From the NCBI RefSeq assembly GCF_001678905.1, contig NZ_CP012117.1, positions 2,170,001 to 2,234,000 of the forward strand: a stretch of DNA of 64,000 bases. The letters are read 5' to 3'. The position numbers and the translations under genes are program-made. Origin of the DNA: Dermabacter vaginalis. GTDB lineage: Bacteria > Actinomycetota > Actinomycetes > Actinomycetales > Dermabacteraceae. Positions within the stretch are counted from its first letter, which is position 1. Each line of letters starts with the position of its first letter. The notes below the pieces were generated by a model, which made no database searches, was not told the origin of the DNA, and saw only the letters and a list, made by a program, of their open reading frames with translations. Positions 16,649 to 25,864 of the stretch are shown one piece after another.

Positions 16649-17590
16649 GTGGAAAAACTACACGTTGGGGTCGTCGTCAACCCGTCAAAGCTCAAGGATG
16701 TCGCCGAATTTCGCGGCCGGGTCGTGAGCCACGTCTTCAGTGTGGACCCGGATGCGCAGGTGTCGTTCTACGAAACAACCGTGGAGGATCCGGGCTTGGG
16801 GCAGGCACAGCAGGCGGTGTCTGACGGCTGCTCGGTTGTCCTCGCGGCCGGTGGCGATGGCACGGTGCGCCTCGTCGCCGCGGGGCTCGCCCATACTGGC
16901 GTGGCGCTCGGCATCATCCCGATGGGCACCGGTAACCTTTTTGCGCGCAACCTCGACATTCCGATCGATAATCTGCGCGGCGCGGTCAGGGTTGCCCTCA
17001 CGGGTGAGGCCCTCACGGCGGACCTCGGCTACCTCCAGCACGGTGAGAGCCTCGAGGGTGCGAACAAAGCGAAGGAAGAACCGTTCCTCGTGATCGCGGG
17101 TTTCGGCTTCGATGCGGTCATCATGGAAAATACCGATTCACGCCTCAAAAAGACCGTGGGCTGGCTCGCTTACGTAGTAGCGGGAGCAAAGAAGATCGTG
17201 GGCCGCGGGCAAAGCGTCGAACTCGAGCTCGATGGCCGCGCCGCGAAGTCTCTCGAGGCCCGAACCGTCATGATCGGCAACGTGGGGCGCCTTCCCGGCG
17301 GGATTACGCTCATGCCAGGCGCGGATCGGTCGAATGGTTCCCTTGAGATTCTTGCGCTTGATTGGAAGGGGGCGGCGGGCTTTTCCCAGATCCTCGGCCA
17401 GCTCGTGCTTCCCGGCGCACCGAAAACCCTCGCAAAAATCTCGAATCACCGTACGTTCCAGGCCCGCGAGGCTGTCGTGAGCACCTCGAAAGCTCTCCCC
17501 GTTCAAGTCGATGGCGACTATCTCGGCGATGCCACGCATCTCGTGACGCGTGTGGATGCAGGCGCTCTCGTGATCCGTTCGGCCCGCTGA
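16649..17590 (+). CDS. diacylglycerol kinase-family lipid kinase
   Basis: The 313-residue protein has the DAGK catalytic-domain signature [15 protein letters not shown] near residue 69 and the [15 protein letters not shown] block near residue 90. The C-terminal beta-sandwich half ends in [25 protein letters not shown]. Members phosphorylate diacylglycerol or sphingoid-type lipids at the membrane with ATP. A GTG start is used. The gene is convergent with pheA, with only six bases between stops. Whether it recycles diacylglycerol or acts on another lipid is not visible. Confidence 0.9.
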   Translation: MEKLHVGVVVNPSKLKDVAEFRGRVVSHVFSVDPDAQVSFYETTVEDPGLGQAQQAVSDGCSVVLAAGGDGTVRLVAAGLAHTGVALGIIPMGTGNLFARNLDIPIDNLRGAVRVALTGEALTADLGYLQHGESLEGANKAKEEPFLVIAGFGFDAVIMENTDSRLKKTVGWLAYVVAGAKKIVGRGQSVELELDGRAAKSLEARTVMIGNVGRLPGGITLMPGADRSNGSLEILALDWKGAAGFSQILGQLVLPGAPKTLAKISNHRTFQAREAVVSTSKALPVQVDGDYLGDATHLVTRVDAGALVIRSAR

Positions 17591-17596
17591 TGCGCG

Positions 17597-18565
17597 TTAG
17601 TCTCGCGCAATGAGCGCCTCGAGGCCCGCGACGAAACCGCGTGCCTCTTCGTAAGCGGTATCAGCATTGTGGTCCACAACGTAGGGCACGGAACCGTCGG
17701 CCCTACCGTACGAGCCGAGGAACACGAGGCGCGAACAGATGCGATGGAGGCCTCGCAGCGCGGAGGCCACGCGACGATCCTCGAGGTGCCCCTCGAGGTC
17801 GAGGGAGAAAGAGTAGCGGCCGAGCGCGTCACCGATGGGGCGCGATTCGATGCGCGAGAGGTTCACGCCGTTCGAGCTGAGAACCTCGAGCATCTCGAGA
17901 AGCGATCCGGACCGATCGTGGGCGAGGTGCGCAACGATCGTCGTTTTATCGGCGCCCGTGCGCGCCGGGATGAGACCGTCGCGTTCCACGAGCACAAAGC
18001 GGGTTTCGGCGCCTTTCGTATCCTCGATGCCCTCGGCGACGATGTGCAGTCCAAAATGTTCGGCGGCGAGCGGCGAGCAGATCGCGGCGGCGGTACGGGC
18101 ACGCGGATCTGCGTCGTCAAGCTCCGCGATCTCGCGGGCCGCAGCTGCTGTGGAGAGCGCGGGCTGCGGTGAGGCGCCGGGAAGGTTTTCGCGCACGAAC
18201 GCCTGGCACTGCGCTTGGGCGTGCGGGTGGGAGTACACGGCTTCAAGATTCTCGAGGCTCGACGGCACACGGGTCGCGAGCACAAACGTGATGGGAACGA
18301 TCTGCTCGGCGACGATCGTGATGCCGCCGGTCGCGGCGAGCACGTCGAGGGTGCCTGAAACCCCGCCCTCAACGGAGTTCTCAATGGGGGCCATCATCGC
18401 GTCGACCTCGCTCGCGACGAGGTCGCCGATCGCTTCGGCAACACTGCGGTAGGGCACGAGGGTCTGCTCTCCGTCATCCGGTCGCACGGGCAGCGGACCC
18501 ATGAGCGCCTGCAAGAGCGCCTGATGGGTGAAGGTCGTCTCGGGGCCGAGGAATCCATATCGCAT
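17597..18565 (-). CDS. pheA: prephenate dehydratase
   Basis: This enzyme converts prephenate to phenylpyruvate in phenylalanine synthesis. The ATG at 18565 gives 322 residues beginning MRYGFLGPETTFTHQAL, the family's N-terminal motif. The catalytic domain has IENSVEGGVSGTLD near residue 65, and a C-terminal ACT domain carries the phenylalanine-binding ESRP motif near residue 245. No chorismate mutase domain is fused, as usual in actinobacteria. The longer open frame upstream overlaps the divergent membrane-protein gene and is not coding. No clear Shine-Dalgarno precedes the ATG, so the mRNA may be leaderless. Confidence 0.94.
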   Translation of the reverse strand: MRYGFLGPETTFTHQALLQALMGPLPVRPDDGEQTLVPYRSVAEAIGDLVASEVDAMMAPIENSVEGGVSGTLDVLAATGGITIVAEQIVPITFVLATRVPSSLENLEAVYSHPHAQAQCQAFVRENLPGASPQPALSTAAAAREIAELDDADPRARTAAAICSPLAAEHFGLHIVAEGIEDTKGAETRFVLVERDGLIPARTGADKTTIVAHLAHDRSGSLLEMLEVLSSNGVNLSRIESRPIGDALGRYSFSLDLEGHLEDRRVASALRGLHRICSRLVFLGSYGRADGSVPYVVDHNADTAYEEARGFVAGLEALIARD

Positions 18566-18583
18566 GTCCCTAAGAGTACGGGT

Positions 18584-20626
18584 ATGCGCATGATCGCTAC
18601 GCTTGAGTCCATGCACGAGATCTCTCATGCGCGTACACGCGTTGCTGGCGCGGGCCTCATCGCCGCCTGCCTCGCGCTTCTCGCCGCGCTCATCCTTGCC
18701 CCGTCCCTCCACTGGGGCGGTCTGCGCAAAGATGCGACACCACCGGTCGACGGGGTGCACACGCTCTACGTCACGAGCGGTCTCACGTGGGCAGACATCA
18801 CGAAAGAGGACACTCCTGCCCTGTGGTGCTTCGCCGAAAATTCTGGCGCTGCGGGCCTCGCCCTTTCGAGCGAATCGGTCATGCCCACCAAGCGGCAGGG
18901 CCTCGAAACCCTTGCGACGGGCGCTCGCACCCCGGCACTCGGGGATACACATGCAGCGGGAACGGGCGGCAGTCCGGGTGGGAAGGAATGGTCCGACGCC
19001 ACCTCCGCGCTCACCGAAGCCGGCATTTCACTCGTCGATCTCGGCGATGTGGCAACGGACAAGGGCGTCAGCAGGTTCGCGCACGAACGCAGTGTTCGCG
19101 ACATCGATGCGGCATTCGCGAAGCACGCGGGCGACTGTGGCGAGCGCGGGGTGGCACTCGCGAGCATCGGCTCCCTCAATCCCTCCCCCGAGCAGGCCTA
19201 CGAGGTGGAGCACACGCGTGGCTACGATGCTCTCCCCACCCCTCTCAACCTGCAGGTGTACATCGATTCGCGCTGGGGTCCGGCGTTTCTCACAAGCCCG
19301 TCGACGCGCCAGGTCGGCGTCGTCATGAATCTCGACCTCGCGGCGAGCTTCACCGGCACGGAGCAGCTCGGTATCGGCCGAGCCGCCGTCGGAACCTCCA
19401 CCACCAAAGGCGCCCAGATCGCGCACGCCCGCGAGGTCACCTTCGCCTCCCGCACCACCGAGGACTCCCTCGCCCCCCTGCTCGGCGTGATCGTCGCGAT
19501 CCTGCTTGTTTCAGGTGCCCTCGCGCAGCGCGTCCCGGCGGCGCGGCATGTCGCGAACGTCAGCATTCTCGCGATCCCCGTGGGCTATACCTCGAGTATC
19601 GTCCCGCTCAGCGCCCTCATTAACCTAGGAGTTCATCCTCTTTTCGCGATCGCGGCGTGGACCGTGCTCGGCACGGCAATTTTCGGCATAGGGCTCACGT
19701 GGGGCGTCACGCTTCTGGGCTCCGCCCTTCCCGAACACAGTCGCCGGCTCCTCACCCCCGCACTGGCGGCTCTCATGACCGCCGGCGCGATACTCCTCGA
19801 CGCCGCGCTCGGTTCACACGCGAGCTTCACGTCGCTGCTTGGCAATCAGCCCATCTATGCTGGCCGCTTCTACGGCCTGAGCAACCACATCACGGGCATT
19901 ACCCTCGCGGCGTGGGCCCTCGGAGTGGGCATGCTCATCCACGCACTTCCGGCCTTCACCACCGGCAGACGGCCAGGCCCTGCGCGCGTGCTGTTCGTGG
20001 GCGGCACAGGTGCACTCGTGGGGTTCTGTTCGATCGCCCCGGGGATGGGGGCCGACGCCGGAAGCGCCCTCATCTACGCTCCCGTGACACTCGTCGCCTG
20101 CCTCGCCCTCAGCGGCATTCAACTTCGCCCGTGGCACGTTCTCGCGGCGCTCGCGGCGGGCACAGGGGTGTTTGCCCTCGCGGGCGCTCTCGACTACATG
20201 CGCCCCGCCTCCTCGCGCACGCATCTGGGCGAATTCGTGGCGACGCTTGTGGAGAAAGGCTCCCCCGCGGGCGCCGCTTCACAGTTCTGGGCAGTGTTCG
20301 CGGATCGCACGTCACGCATGCTCGAACCGCTCACGCTCTATTCGCCGCTGCTCATGGTCCCGCCCGTGCTCTTTGCGCTCGCACTCACCTACGGCGCGGT
20401 ACGCAGGGGCTCTCTCGCGCGTGAGCTCCCCTACCTCTATCGACTTCGCCTCGCTGCCATGGCTGGCGCGTGGATCGGAGCGCTCACGAATGACACGGGC
20501 CTCGTGCTCGTGGGCCTCGCCTACGTTGTGGGCTTCGCGTTGAGCCTCACGGCTCGCGCGGCACTTAGTGCTCGGGCTCCTCGCGAGGCTCGTCCACCGG
20601 CTCCACCGACCCCTCAGAAACTCTGA
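18584..20626 (+). CDS. large polytopic membrane protein with degenerate alkaline-phosphatase-like extracellular domain
   Basis: The exact start is uncertain: ATGs lie at 18584, 18590 and 18611. From 18584 the product has 680 residues. One N-terminal helix (AGLIAACLALLAALIL) leads into an outside domain of about 250 residues with phosphatase-superfamily-like strands (LYVTSGLTWADI; GPAFLTSPSTRQVGVV), which lacks obvious metal ligands. About eleven more hydrophobic segments follow, with the conserved islands AGRFYGLSNH, APGMGADAGSAL and DYMRPASSRTHLGEF seen in a widespread actinobacterial family of unknown function. The 3' end overlaps the convergent glycosyltransferase gene by 62 bases. It may act in cell-envelope assembly, but this is inference. 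Confidence 0.75.
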   Translation: MRMIATLESMHEISHARTRVAGAGLIAACLALLAALILAPSLHWGGLRKDATPPVDGVHTLYVTSGLTWADITKEDTPALWCFAENSGAAGLALSSESVMPTKRQGLETLATGARTPALGDTHAAGTGGSPGGKEWSDATSALTEAGISLVDLGDVATDKGVSRFAHERSVRDIDAAFAKHAGDCGERGVALASIGSLNPSPEQAYEVEHTRGYDALPTPLNLQVYIDSRWGPAFLTSPSTRQVGVVMNLDLAASFTGTEQLGIGRAAVGTSTTKGAQIAHAREVTFASRTTEDSLAPLLGVIVAILLVSGALAQRVPAARHVANVSILAIPVGYTSSIVPLSALINLGVHPLFAIAAWTVLGTAIFGIGLTWGVTLLGSALPEHSRRLLTPALAALMTAGAILLDAALGSHASFTSLLGNQPIYAGRFYGLSNHITGITLAAWALGVGMLIHALPAFTTGRRPGPARVLFVGGTGALVGFCSIAPGMGADAGSALIYAPVTLVACLALSGIQLRPWHVLAALAAGTGVFALAGALDYMRPASSRTHLGEFVATLVEKGSPAGAASQFWAVFADRTSRMLEPLTLYSPLLMVPPVLFALALTYGAVRRGSLARELPYLYRLRLAAMAGAWIGALTNDTGLVLVGLAYVVGFALSLTARAALSARAPREARPPAPPTPQKL

Positions 20627-21533
20627 CCTGCGCGTTCTTCTCGATCGAGGGAACCGCAAAATGTTTCACAGGCGGGTTCTCCACGATCTCGGGCGTCTCG
20701 GGGCGCTCACCCGTGAGCGCGCGCACCGGCCCCTCCTCGCCAAGTGGATCATTCGGCGACAGGGACCGCCGCTTCGAGAGCGCACGCATGACGTCTTTGA
20801 GCTGGCTCGCACGGTGAAGCTGCGAGCGAAGGTCCTTGCCGGTCGCACGGTGCGTAAGTTCGGCAGGGATCTCTTTCACCCAGAACCCCTTGTGCAGGGC
20901 GTCGATCGTGAGGCCCGTTTCCACGCCCCAACCGTCGGCGAGAGGCTGCACCGCATCCCACGTTTCGCGCGTAATGCAGCGCGTGCCACTCAGCGGCTGC
21001 ACGGTCTCAAAGCCCGTGGCCTTACGGATGCCATTGCGAGCCGTTTTCACAACGAGGCCCATGCCTGCGGCGCCTTCTTGTGCGGGGAGGATGGCGATCG
21101 CCATGTCCACGTTGCCCTCGAGCACCGCATCCACGAGCGGCTGCGCACCGCTTGCGGATTCCTGCATGTCAGCATCGATAAACAGCAGCGCGCGTGCCGA
21201 CTTTTCGATTGGCGACGGCTCGCCGCCCTCGTTCCTTTGCTCGGCGTGCTCGGTTTCCTCACGCATGTGCACGACGCGCGCGCCAGTCGCCATAGCCGCG
21301 GCCTTGCCGCGATTGCTGCGGTGGCGCACCACGACCGCCCCGGCGCCCTTCGCCAAGGCCGCCGTGGCATCCGAGGAACCGTCGTCGACAACGACAACGA
21401 GGTCGACGCCGCGGATAGTAAACGAGGCGGCAACGGTCTTTTCGATACGTTCGGCCTCGTCCTTCGCGGGGATCACGACAGCGGCTCGCGTGGGCCGCGC
21501 TTCCCCGAACGTCGCGGCGTCGACGCTGCTCAT
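20565..21533 (-). CDS. GT2-family glycosyltransferase
   Basis: The 322-residue protein has the GT-A nucleotide-sugar fold: AAVVIPAKDEAERI near residue 17, VVVDDGSSDATAALA near residue 48 and the metal-binding FIDADMQE near residue 118. The C-terminal half (GWGVETGLTIDALHKGFWVKEIP) resembles polyprenyl/glucosyl-3-phosphoglycerate synthase-type transferases, and the last 50 residues are acidic and disordered. Its ATG overlaps the DUF5926 stop (ATGA), so the pair is coupled. Acceptor and donor cannot be inferred from sequence. Confidence 0.87.
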   Translation of the reverse strand: MSSVDAATFGEARPTRAAVVIPAKDEAERIEKTVAASFTIRGVDLVVVVDDGSSDATAALAKGAGAVVVRHRSNRGKAAAMATGARVVHMREETEHAEQRNEGGEPSPIEKSARALLFIDADMQESASGAQPLVDAVLEGNVDMAIAILPAQEGAAGMGLVVKTARNGIRKATGFETVQPLSGTRCITRETWDAVQPLADGWGVETGLTIDALHKGFWVKEIPAELTHRATGKDLRSQLHRASQLKDVMRALSKRRSLSPNDPLGEEGPVRALTGERPETPEIVENPPVKHFAVPSIEKNAQVRVSEGSVEPVDEPREEPEH

Positions 21534-22354
21534 CGCAGGGTCACCTCACGTGCGACAATTCCGCCGCGCGCGCGACGCTCGAGAGCCGTAAGCGGCTCCT
21601 CGCTCGAAAGCGCCGCTTCGAAACGCTTGAGGAACTCGGGAACCTCATTCTCCACGCCCTCGACGCCGAAGCCCTTCGGCAGGTCCCATACGGGAATCGT
21701 GAGGCCATCAGCACGGAACGAGCCCACGTAGCGCGTGCCCTCGCCGATACCCGACTGACGCTTCGCGTGCAGGCGCGCAACCGCGTCGATCACGCGGTCT
21801 TCGCTTTCGTCGAGAACCCAACGCAGATGCTCCTTGGGGCCCGCATCGACCCAATACGCGTGCGGCAATCCGCCCACGGCGGCCGTCGGCATGATCGCCT
21901 CGTTGGCCTGCTCGAGGCCCTGCTCGATCTGCTCGGTGCGCTCCGCACCGGCGCCGAGCCAGTACTCGAACGAGTCGTGCACGTCGACCGTGTAGTTCTC
22001 CTCAATGACGAGGATGTCCTGAAGCCGCGGTGAATCCTCCGCGACCTTCACGGTCGTCACTGCCGTTCCGGGCTCCGAATCAAGCGCCTGCTTGAGCGCT
22101 GCGCCGAGACCGCGCGAAGTGTCATTACCGGGAACGCTCGCCTGCATCCCGAGCATGACTGTGCCGTTATCGCGCTTGATCGCAGCCCAGTTCATGGGGA
22201 GGATCGTGGCGATCACGGCATCGCCACCGCCAAACTCGGGGGCAATCTTCGCCTCGAGGGTCGCCGATGGGATGAGTTGGCGCATCGCCACGAGATCGTG
22301 TTCGGCGATGAGGCCTTCAAACGGACGGCGAACGAGAGTAGTGCTAGAAGTCAT
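21530..22354 (-). CDS. DUF5926 family protein
   Basis: This 274-residue soluble protein matches the actinobacterial DUF5926 family as I remember it (FEGLIAEHDLVAMRQLIPSAT at the N-terminus; YWVDAGPKEHLRWVLDESEDRVIDAVARL near residue 185). Function is unknown. It has no signal peptide or membrane helix. It lies 9 bases downstream of the small SH3-like gene and is coupled to the glycosyltransferase gene, so the uracil permease, SH3-like, DUF5926 and glycosyltransferase genes form one probable operon. The role of the protein in that operon is not clear. Confidence 0.75.
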   Translation of the reverse strand: MTSSTTLVRRPFEGLIAEHDLVAMRQLIPSATLEAKIAPEFGGGDAVIATILPMNWAAIKRDNGTVMLGMQASVPGNDTSRGLGAALKQALDSEPGTAVTTVKVAEDSPRLQDILVIEENYTVDVHDSFEYWLGAGAERTEQIEQGLEQANEAIMPTAAVGGLPHAYWVDAGPKEHLRWVLDESEDRVIDAVARLHAKRQSGIGEGTRYVGSFRADGLTIPVWDLPKGFGVEGVENEVPEFLKRFEAALSSEEPLTALERRARGGIVAREVTLR

Positions 22355-22363
22355 GGCCCAAGT

Positions 22364-22615
22364 CTAGCGAGGCGGCGGGGGAACCTCCCGAACGGCCACG
22401 ATCAACACGCGAGGAATCCTCGCGTATCCACGTTTCGTGTGGATAGTGACCGTTTCCTCGTCGGTTTCGACAACGTAGCCGAGGGCATCCGCAACCTTTT
22501 CTCGACCTGCATGCGTGCGCGGGTCGAGCGCGTAGCGGGCCGTCACGCGCGTCCCCGGCGTGAGGATCGGCGCCCAGCCCGTACGCACTCTCTTGGACGG
22601 TTGCCCGGCAGTCAT
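22364..22615 (-). CDS. small SH3-like domain protein (Rv0428c N-domain type)
   Basis: The 83-residue product has the pattern GTRVTARYAL...ALGYVVETDEETVTIHTKRGYARIP...IVAV. It resembles the small SH3-like barrel that precedes the acetyltransferase domain in Rv0428c-type actinobacterial proteins, but the acetyltransferase part is absent here. It has no signal peptide or Cys. Its start overlaps the permease stop by four bases. Function unknown; the family link is my recognition of the pattern only. Confidence 0.6.
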   Translation of the reverse strand: MTAGQPSKRVRTGWAPILTPGTRVTARYALDPRTHAGREKVADALGYVVETDEETVTIHTKRGYARIPRVLIVAVREVPPPPR

Positions 22616-23931
22616 CGCGTAGAGGCGGCTTCCGCTGTCGCTGCGCGCGCGTCGGAATCCTCCGGCACCTCGGTTCCCGTGACCTTCCCGATCACCGTCA
22701 TGAGGTGATAGATCACGAGCGCCGCAAGGGTGCCGAGCGCGATGCCGTTGAAGGTGATGCCGGCGTCCTTAGGGCCGAACGTCCACGTCACGTTTGCGAT
22801 GCCCACGACGAGCGCGACGCCCGCCGTCATCTGGTTGCGCGGCCGCGAGAAATCCACGCGACCGTCAACCCACATGCGCACGCCCACGATGCCGATGAGA
22901 CCGTAGAGCACGAACGTGACGCCGCCAAGCACGCCTGCCGGAATGGAGAAGATGAGCTGGCCGATCTTCGGCGACATCGACAGGGCGATCGCGGCAATGC
23001 CGGCAACCCAGTAGGCAGCGGTTGAGTACACGCGAGTCGCGCTCATGACACCGATGTTCTCGCCGTAGGTGGTTGTGGGCGAACCACCGAACGTTGCCGA
23101 GAGGGCCGTCGCAATGCCGTCAGAGAAGAGGGTGCGGCCCACCATGTGGTCGAGATCCTCACCGGTCATCGACCCCACCGACGTCACGTGGCCCACGTTT
23201 TCGGCGATGAGCACGAGGATCACCGGCAGGAACATCGGGAGAACCGAGAGGTCGAAGTGCGGGTGGTGGAACTCGGGAAGTCCGATCCACGGCGCCTTAT
23301 AGAAGGCAGTGAGGTCAACTTCGCCGCGCGCGCGGGCGAAAAGGTAGCCCACAAGGACGCCGAGGAGAACGGAGACACGCCCGAGGATGCCCTTGAAGAG
23401 GGCCGTGCACAGGACGATCGCGAAAAGCGTCACCGTCGCGGTAAGGGCCGATTGCTGGAAGTTTTTGTAGGCCGTGGGCGCGAGATTGAAGCCGATCAGG
23501 GCGACGATGGCGCCCATGACGACGGGCGGCATGAGTGCGGCGATCCATCGTGTGCCGACGAACTGCACGATCACGCCAACGAGGGCGAGTGCCAGACCCG
23601 TGAGGAGCACGGCGCCGAGGGCGGTGCCCATATCGTGCGCTTTCGTTGCCGCAACAATCGGGGCGATGAACGCAAACGAGCTTCCGAGGTAGCTCGGGAC
23701 GCGGTTGCCCGTGATGAGAAGGAAAAGGATCGTGCCGAGGCCCGAGAAAAGAAGGGTCGTGGACGGCGGGAATCCCGTCAGGAGCGGAACGAGGAACGTT
23801 GCGCCGAACATCGCAATGACGTGCTGGGCGCCAATCCCAATCGTGACCGGCCATGCGAGTCGTTCCGAAGGAAGAACGACTTTCCCTGGCTCAACGGTGA
23901 GCCCATTTCCATGAATTTTCCACAGTGGCAT
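22612..23931 (-). CDS. uracil/xanthine permease, NCS2 family (UraA-like)
   Basis: The 439-residue protein has about fourteen hydrophobic segments and NCS2 features: GIGAQHVIAMFGATFLVPLLTGFPP near residue 32, VPSYLGSSFAFIAP near residue 78 and the substrate-site region FGGSPTTTYGENIGVM near residue 285. The last two features resemble UraA and predict proton-driven uracil uptake across the membrane. Starts at an ATG; overlaps the small SH3-like gene by four bases. Length is usual for the family. Confidence 0.92.
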   Translation of the reverse strand: MPLWKIHGNGLTVEPGKVVLPSERLAWPVTIGIGAQHVIAMFGATFLVPLLTGFPPSTTLLFSGLGTILFLLITGNRVPSYLGSSFAFIAPIVAATKAHDMGTALGAVLLTGLALALVGVIVQFVGTRWIAALMPPVVMGAIVALIGFNLAPTAYKNFQQSALTATVTLFAIVLCTALFKGILGRVSVLLGVLVGYLFARARGEVDLTAFYKAPWIGLPEFHHPHFDLSVLPMFLPVILVLIAENVGHVTSVGSMTGEDLDHMVGRTLFSDGIATALSATFGGSPTTTYGENIGVMSATRVYSTAAYWVAGIAAIALSMSPKIGQLIFSIPAGVLGGVTFVLYGLIGIVGVRMWVDGRVDFSRPRNQMTAGVALVVGIANVTWTFGPKDAGITFNGIALGTLAALVIYHLMTVIGKVTGTEVPEDSDARAATAEAASTR

Positions 23932-23958
23932 GGCGGCCTTTCTTTTTGGGGAGAGGGG

Positions 23959-25704
23959 TTACGACTCCTTGGCGGGGTCGGGATCAGGGGCAGCGGGCGA
24001 AAGTGCCTCGGGGGAAACACTCACGGGGAAGCGGTGCGTCCGACGCCGGGCTTCGGACACATCGGGGAGGAAAGCTGTAGCGTCAGCTACGCCGTTAATG
24101 CGGGCACGGAACTGAGCGAAGGTGCGCTCGAGATCTGGCGCGCCGTGCTCATCACGCATGGGCGCGGGAACCGTAATCATCAAGGCAGCGGTGATGCCCG
24201 CAACGAGGCCGAGTCCACCGTTTGTCAGGCCGGCAGCAGCCCCCGTGACGACCGAGAACACGACGACCCCGAGGAAACCGATAAGCGTGAGGGCCACACC
24301 GATGGACACCGCGTTTCCACGCGCTTTGACGGCACTCTTTCGCACGAGGGCCTTGCGACCAAAGTGTGAGAGGAGCGCGAGCAGAGCAACGAGGATGAGT
24401 TGAAGGATCACGAGGCCCGAGCCCCCGCGCGCGTCGTACCCCACGAGAACCGCGATGAAATACACGAGCACGGCTGCGAAGGCCACGATGTGCATCGTGC
24501 GGGAAAACTCGAACGTGCGGGCGGCATACATGAGCCAGTCCACGCGCTTGAAATTGAGTGTGCTCGAGCGCACATAAGGGCGTGAAATGAGAAGTCCGAA
24601 GGCGGCGAGCGCAAACGGGAGCCACACGTAAGAGGTGGAGAAGCTTCCCGGCGCCGCGTATTCGAGGCGCAGAGAGTTGTCGGCAGCCGCGCCCACAACC
24701 ATCGCTGCCGCCGCACCCACGAGGAACACGTAGTGCGAGGGGCGCTCATTGAGCTTCGGATTCGCAATGAAGAGGCCAAGAGCGAGAGAACCAAGAGAGT
24801 AGGAGAAGGTGACGAGCGCGAACGCCGGGTCACCGTTGATCGCCTTGCCCACCATCATGACGAGCGAGAGCACGAAGCTCGCGATGAGCAGCACGCGCAG
24901 GAGGAGGATCCATCGCGCGGCGCGTCTCTTCGCGGCATCGCTCGGAACGTGTCCTTCGAAACCGCGTCGCTCGGACCCCATCACCGCACCCATGAGTAGG
25001 AGTGCAACCGAAACGCCAACGCCTACGCGCGGCCCATTCGGCAGGGGCACGAGGAGATCGGGAATCGAGGCAATGAGGTCGTAGCCGAGAGCACCGATCG
25101 AGGCCACAAACGCGGGAAGCATGCCTATCCGGCGCACGATCCCGAGATAGCCGAACTGCTCGGGCCTTTGGGGTTCCGCGTCCTTCATATAGGCGGGGAC
25201 CCATCGCAGGAGATACACGGCGAGGATGGTCGCGATGCCAATTCCCGCCGCGACCGACGGAATCCACGCGGGAAGCGCGTCCGGGGCGTGTGTGTACGTG
25301 GTCGTGAAACTCGAACCGAAGGCGAGAACAACGATGATGTCGCGCAGCGCGTCCCAGCCGCTCAAATCGCTGAATTGCGGGGGAAGCTGCACGGAGCGCT
25401 GCCGAGGCGCCGCCGGAGGCGTGGCGCCCGAGCGCGCATAATCGCTCTCCTCGGGAGGCGAAGGCGCCGCGATTTCGGCCGTCTCCGTCACTGGCTCCTT
25501 CGGCGCCAGGCCCGGAGCAAAGTAATTCTCCGCCTCGCCCTCGAGGTTCGCTCGCTGCATTCTCAGGCGCGCGAAATCATCGCTATCGGGAAGCTTTTCT
25601 GTGGGGAGAGTGCCCGGTTCGGGAACAAAGATCCAGTCCTCGGCGGGATCTGCTCCCGCCTGGACGCGATCATCACGGTTCTCCGGTACCTGATCCTTCG
25701 CCAT
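23959..25704 (-). CDS. multi-pass membrane protein of unknown function
   Basis: I chose the ATG at 25704 (581 aa) because GAGGGAG precedes it; the longer frame adds an unlikely basic head. Residues 1-120 are acidic, proline-rich and probably cytoplasmic. About twelve hydrophobic segments span residues 125-520, with IIVVLAFGSSFTTTYTHAPDALPAWIP near the first helix and a long polar loop after the fifth. The last 55 residues are polar (AFLPDVSEARRRTHRF). I do not recognise a characterised family; similar uncharacterised membrane proteins occur in actinobacteria. It lies 27 bases upstream of the uracil permease gene and could share its transcript. Confidence 0.7.
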   Translation of the reverse strand: MAKDQVPENRDDRVQAGADPAEDWIFVPEPGTLPTEKLPDSDDFARLRMQRANLEGEAENYFAPGLAPKEPVTETAEIAAPSPPEESDYARSGATPPAAPRQRSVQLPPQFSDLSGWDALRDIIVVLAFGSSFTTTYTHAPDALPAWIPSVAAGIGIATILAVYLLRWVPAYMKDAEPQRPEQFGYLGIVRRIGMLPAFVASIGALGYDLIASIPDLLVPLPNGPRVGVGVSVALLLMGAVMGSERRGFEGHVPSDAAKRRAARWILLLRVLLIASFVLSLVMMVGKAINGDPAFALVTFSYSLGSLALGLFIANPKLNERPSHYVFLVGAAAAMVVGAAADNSLRLEYAAPGSFSTSYVWLPFALAAFGLLISRPYVRSSTLNFKRVDWLMYAARTFEFSRTMHIVAFAAVLVYFIAVLVGYDARGGSGLVILQLILVALLALLSHFGRKALVRKSAVKARGNAVSIGVALTLIGFLGVVVFSVVTGAAAGLTNGGLGLVAGITAALMITVPAPMRDEHGAPDLERTFAQFRARINGVADATAFLPDVSEARRRTHRFPVSVSPEALSPAAPDPDPAKES

Positions 25705-25864
25705 GAGCTCCCTCGTTTGTGTCGCGCGGCATGCCGATGCGGGGAAGCGCCTTCGAAGCAAGCACGGCAGGAACGCGCGCGTATCGCGAACATTGTAGAG
25801 GCGAGAAGGGCGCTCGGTGCGGCCGTTTCGCCTCGCGTGTCGAGAATCTCTTCAGGGCACCGTT

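Noticed and set aside
23146-24369. Antisense open frame over the uracil permease gene
   Set aside because: Rich in His/Asp/Glu/Arg without structure; a codon-bias artefact.
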